In this document: positions 61,367 through 64,000 of the stretch, in pieces | How the letters are laid out: every line of letters starts with the position of its first letter | Numbering within the stretch: position 1 is the first letter of the stretch | Assembly: GCF_035994185.1 (NCBI RefSeq) | Contig: NZ_CP108538.1 | Location: forward strand, 930,001-994,000 | DNA length: 64,000 nucleotides | Source: Streptomyces sp. NBC_01217 | GTDB lineage: Bacteria; Actinomycetota; Actinomycetes; Streptomycetales; Streptomycetaceae | Direction of reading: 5' to 3' | Translations under genes and position numbers: made by a program | Notes under the pieces: generated by a model | Told to the model about the DNA's origin: nothing | What the model saw: the letters and a program-made list of their open reading frames with translations, nothing else | The model's database searches: none

Positions 61367-62518
61367 TCAGCGATCCGTGTGGTGGCGTCCCGGACGGGTG
61401 TGGGGGGTGGGGCTGCGGTGAATCGCGATGAAGGCCGCGTCGTCGCCCAGATGCCCCCCGGCGTGGGCGAGGAGATCGCCTCGCAGGTGGTGCAGGAGCG
61501 ACTCCGGGGAGGCCTCGGTCCACCGGGCGGCCCGCTCGGGAAAGGGGTAGAAGGATCCGGCCCGGTCGCGTGCCTCGATGACGCCGTCCGTGTAGAGAAG
61601 GAGGGTGTCGCCCTCCTCGAAGGTGAACACGTCGACGGCGTAGCCCGTCGGCCCCGTGCCGCCGACCCCCAGTGGGGGCGCGGGGTGCAGGCTCGGGACG
61701 GTGACGGCGTGGCCCGGGCTCAGCAGCAGCGGTGCGGGGTGTCCGCAGCTGGTCATCCGGCTGATGTTGCCCTGGTCGGGGATCTCCAGCAGCAGAGCGG
61801 TGGCGAAGCGCTCCCCCGCCTCTTCCTCCGGCTCGAAGTCGGCCTGGTAGCGCGAGACGCTCCGTTCGAGGGCCGCGGCCAGTTCGGGCAGGCCGGTGTG
61901 CTGGTGGGCGGCCTCGCGGAAAGCGCCGAGCACGAGGGCGGCCTCTCCGATGGCGGCCAGACCCTTGCCCCTGACGTCACCGATCAGCACCCGGGTTCCG
62001 TCCCCGACGCGGGTGGTCGCGTACAGATCACCGCCGATCTGGGCCTCGTCCTCGGCGGCCAGGTACAGGCAGGCGATCCGCAGCGGGCCGATACGGTCCG
62101 GGAGCGGCCACAGCAGCACATGCTGCGCGGCTTCGGCCACCGACCGCACCCGGGCGAGTTCCCGTCTGCGCCGCTCGCGTACCACGCAGAAGCACACCAC
62201 CACGGCCGAGAGCACGGCGAGGGCGGCGATCTGCACGATCACGTTCCGGGAGGTCAGCACGCCGAAGTGCAGGCCGATGTACGCCTGGGCCGCCACCGCC
62301 AGGAGGCCGACCGCTCCGGTCAGCAGGGGGCCGGCGAAGGAGGCGGTGATCGCGGGCGCGATGACCAGCAGAGGCCCCAGGTGGACGTCCTCCGGCACCA
62401 GGAGGTCCATGACGGTGATCACGACGATGAGCACGAGGGGAATCGCCAGCAGGGCATGGCTCGGCCGCCATACCTGCGTCAGACCCGGAAAGCGTTCGCT
62501 GAGGCCCACGTCTTCCAC
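61367..62518 (-). CDS. membrane SpoIIE-type PP2C phosphatase (paralogue)
   Basis: A 383-residue phosphatase with the same layout as 48428-49561: four N-terminal membrane helices (about 20-115), a linker and a canonical SpoIIE domain with AQIGGDLYA, VLIGDVRGKGLAA, LLLYTDGVIEARDRAG and LGDDAAFIAI. The start is a GTG at 62518 (VEDVGLSERFPGL); no strong ribosome site is visible. It likely modulates a partner-switching pathway by dephosphorylating an anti-anti-sigma factor. No sigma-factor or anti-sigma gene adjoins it. Confidence 0.9.
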   Translation of the reverse strand: MEDVGLSERFPGLTQVWRPSHALLAIPLVLIVVITVMDLLVPEDVHLGPLLVIAPAITASFAGPLLTGAVGLLAVAAQAYIGLHFGVLTSRNVIVQIAALAVLSAVVVCFCVVRERRRRELARVRSVAEAAQHVLLWPLPDRIGPLRIACLYLAAEDEAQIGGDLYATTRVGDGTRVLIGDVRGKGLAAIGEAALVLGAFREAAHQHTGLPELAAALERSVSRYQADFEPEEEAGERFATALLLEIPDQGNISRMTSCGHPAPLLLSPGHAVTVPSLHPAPPLGVGGTGPTGYAVDVFTFEEGDTLLLYTDGVIEARDRAGSFYPFPERAARWTEASPESLLHHLRGDLLAHAGGHLGDDAAFIAIHRSPTPHTRPGRHHTDR

Positions 62519-62601
62519 AGTGCACCGGTCCCGGGCGGCTGACGAGTCGGCCGGGCGTTACGCTTTTTGTGTAGGCATGCGTTCCGACAGCGGAGGCTGC
62601 C

Positions 62602-62757
62602 ATGAAGAAGCAGGACGAGTACCCGACGCCGTCGCAGGCAGAGGGCGAGCGGCTGGATGAGGACATGAATCCGGCCGAGGAACGGCACCCCGCCACGACG
62701 CGCACGCAGCCGTCACAGGCGGAGGGCGAGCGCGCAACGGACGAGACCGAGAGCTGA
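62602..62757 (+). CDS. 51-residue hydrophilic protein with PSQAEGER repeats
   Basis: A short protein beginning MKKQDEYPTPSQAEGERLDED and ending with a second copy of the motif (QPSQAEGERATDETES). It is strongly acidic and predicted to be disordered. Similar small proteins with PSQAEGER repeats are widespread in Streptomyces; their role is unknown. CGGAGG lies 6 bases before the ATG. It is divergent from the SpoIIE gene, with about 80 bp between the start codons. Confidence 0.75.
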   Translation: MKKQDEYPTPSQAEGERLDEDMNPAEERHPATTRTQPSQAEGERATDETES

Positions 62758-62774
62758 CGGGGGCGGCAGCTTGA

Positions 62775-63170
62775 GGGTGTGCGCTTCAGGGTGTGCGCAC
62801 GGCCCACGCCGGGCTGTTGGCCGGTGTGGGCCGTGGCCCCGATGTACCGGTAGAGGATGACCCGGCCCCGCGTGCCGCCCACGTTCCAGGGCCACCCTCC
62901 GCAGTCCCTCATATCGACCTCTACCTCATGGCTCCAGGCATTCCGCCCCGCCTCGAACGTCCACGTGCCGTGGCCCGTACACTCCTTCACCGCCTCGTCG
63001 AAGCGGTCATCGGGACCGGGGTCATCGACCCCGGAGGCCCTCACCCTGCCGTCGGCCGTGAACGTCAGCGTTCCGCCCCTTCCGTCGGACCAGGTGCCGC
63101 CGCCCGGACTCCTCCAGGGCTCGCCTTCATCCACGGTCCAAATCCCCCTCGCGGCAGGACCAATGAGCAC
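62775..63170 (-). pseudogene. remnant of a beta-rich, GTW-motif protein
   Basis: A reading frame on the minus strand contains a clear protein-like stretch: GTWSDGRGGTLTFTADGRVR, GHGTWTFEAG and CGGWPWNVGGTRGRVILYRYIG. It resembles the mature part of small Streptomyces lipoproteins that pair GTW strands with a C-terminal LYRYIGD. No signal peptide or lipobox precedes it, and the frame has no stop for several hundred bases, running antisense into neighbouring genes. A near-duplicate (AGGGTGTGCGC twice, 62774-62798) lies at its 3' end and probably shifted the frame. I read it as a decayed gene; a short cytoplasmic gene from GTG 63170 is the alternative. Confidence 0.5.
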
Positions 63171-63379
63171 CGCACCCACCGGACAGCCGCGGCATCGGCC
63201 ATCCTGTCGGCGACATTGAACACGTTCAACGCATTGCCGGAAGGATCGAGGGGGTCGTCGGGGCAGCGGCGACGCAGGGGGCGTGGAACCCGGGCGTCGC
63301 GCCGCGAATGCGCGGGACCGCGCTCGCGCCCTCATGCTGGATGCGGGTCCACTTGATCCGTACGAGAGGAGTGCGCGAG

Positions 63380-63739
63380 ATGATCCGTCGCAAGTGTGCC
63401 GCCCTCGGCGCAGCACTGCTGACCGCCGGGGCTCTGGTGACCACGACACACGACGCGGTCGCCACCGAGAAGACATGCTCACACACGTCCCCCATCGAGC
63501 GCCCCGGGCTCACCCCGGTGAGCACCGGTCCGTCCGTGAAACAGGCGCAGTGCCTGAGCAATGTGTGGGGAGGCGTGCCGAAACTCGCGGTCGACGGGGT
63601 CTTCGGCGACGCCACGTCGAAGAAGATCATATGGATCCAGGGCTGCCACGGTCTGGCCAGCACCGGAGCTGTCGACGCGAACACCTGGCAGGTGCTGTAC
63701 CACCCGGCACTGGACTGCTACGACCCGTATCCGAAGTGA
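63380..63739 (+). CDS. secreted peptidoglycan-binding-domain protein
   Basis: A 119-residue exported protein. The signal is MIRRKCAALGAALLTAGALV, with cleavage near VATEK. A PG_binding_1-type domain follows: VKQAQCLSNVWGG...LAVDGVFGDATSKKI...GAVDANTWQVLYHP. It has four cysteines in the mature chain, so one or two disulfides are possible. It should bind peptidoglycan without an attached catalytic domain. GAGAGGAG lies upstream; a GTG three codons earlier is a less likely start. It is the last gene in the window. Confidence 0.87.
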   Translation: MIRRKCAALGAALLTAGALVTTTHDAVATEKTCSHTSPIERPGLTPVSTGPSVKQAQCLSNVWGGVPKLAVDGVFGDATSKKIIWIQGCHGLASTGAVDANTWQVLYHPALDCYDPYPK

Positions 63740-64000
63740 CCGGCGTGCGCCCTGGAGCGCACCCCGGGTCACCGGGCGTACCACCTCGCGGACCGGCTGC
63801 TCGCCACTCGTATGCAGTACGCCCGGAACCGTGCGCCGCACACCGCCGGGCCTCCGGCGGCGAGGCCCTGGCGCCGTCGGGAGCTGCTGCCGCACCGGCG
63901 CGATCGGGTTCGAGTGGCAGCCCGACGGCGGACAGCTGAGACTGAGGCGACGGTTCTGGGATCGGACAGCGGATCCCGGCCTCATGGCCTTTGGACCACT

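Noticed and set aside
61272..61421. A 49-codon frame with a ribosome-site-like GGGGGAGAAAG
   Set aside because: It runs into the 3' end of the convergent SpoIIE gene and its translation is Arg/Gly/Trp-rich without similarity to a family. Not supported.
63740..64000. Possible partial gene at the right edge
   Set aside because: Frames here are short and Arg/Pro-rich in all readings; nothing is supported in the last 261 bases.

Overview
The DNA looks like a Streptomyces chromosome segment, or that of a very close relative. It is very GC-rich by eye, uses GTC/CTG/GCC-type codons, often starts genes with GTG, and carries families typical of the genus: streptophobe, DUF1876, DUF6381, SpoIIE-type phosphatases, an AldO alditol oxidase and small PSQAEGER-repeat proteins. 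No rRNA, tRNA, transposase, phage gene or CRISPR array was seen. It reads as chromosomal DNA with two or three specialised loci rather than as a mobile island.

Layout. (1) 1-3.8 kb, minus strand: one end of a lipid or polyketide locus, with a 3-oxoacyl-ACP synthase, an acyl-CoA oxidase-like flavoprotein, an ACP, and a second 3-oxoacyl-ACP synthase cut by the window edge. (2) 4-11.6 kb: housekeeping and accessory genes (membrane protein, PfkB sugar kinase, alternative ribosomal protein L31 with a very strong terminator hairpin, a TroA-fold binding protein with no signal peptide, GNAT, YCII, cupin, phosphoglucomutase). (3) 11.8-15.9 kb: a signalling and export module made of a double-FHA ABC exporter, a linker protein with two TQVV motifs, and a soluble Ser/Thr kinase. 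It resembles the mycobacterial Rv1747/PknF pair. (4) 15.9-30.6 kb: membrane and regulatory genes, including a SpoIIE-family protein whose phosphatase domain has lost its metal ligands, a membrane-anchored PI-PLC-like protein, a lamin-tail protein, an AidB-like flavoprotein, XdhC and AldO.

(5) 30.9-47.1 kb: a complete-looking extracellular polysaccharide locus. It has the initiating sugar-1-phosphate transferase, GDP-mannose dehydratase and GDP-fucose synthase (so a fucose-type deoxyhexose is likely), three glycosyltransferases, a Wzy-like polymerase, a Wzx-like flippase and a Wzz/BY-kinase-like protein with a destroyed nucleotide site. It also encodes a secreted propeller/FN3/LamG protein, a lipoprotein, and a TagD-like cytidylyltransferase paired with a CDP-alcohol phosphotransferase that could add a phospho-alcohol substituent. 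The genes sit in translationally coupled blocks, and three convergent pairs overlap at their 3' ends by 29-35 bp.

(6) 47.2-56.4 kb: RNase HI, a DUF6381 protein, a membrane SpoIIE phosphatase, an aromatic-acid exporter-like protein, an SDR, the GltD subunit of glutamate synthase without GltB, a small secreted protein and an MFS exporter. (7) 56.6-61.2 kb, minus strand: a tightly coupled four-gene block (ABM-type monooxygenase, beta-hydroxyacid-dehydrogenase-like protein, ACMSD-like amidohydrolase, cytochrome P450) preceded by an F420-type luciferase-like oxidoreductase. It is a candidate small catabolic or biosynthetic pathway. (8) 61.4-63.7 kb: a second canonical membrane SpoIIE phosphatase, a 51-residue repeat protein, a decayed gene remnant and a secreted peptidoglycan-binding protein.

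Family assignments come from reading the translated proteins. No database search or computed statistic was available.
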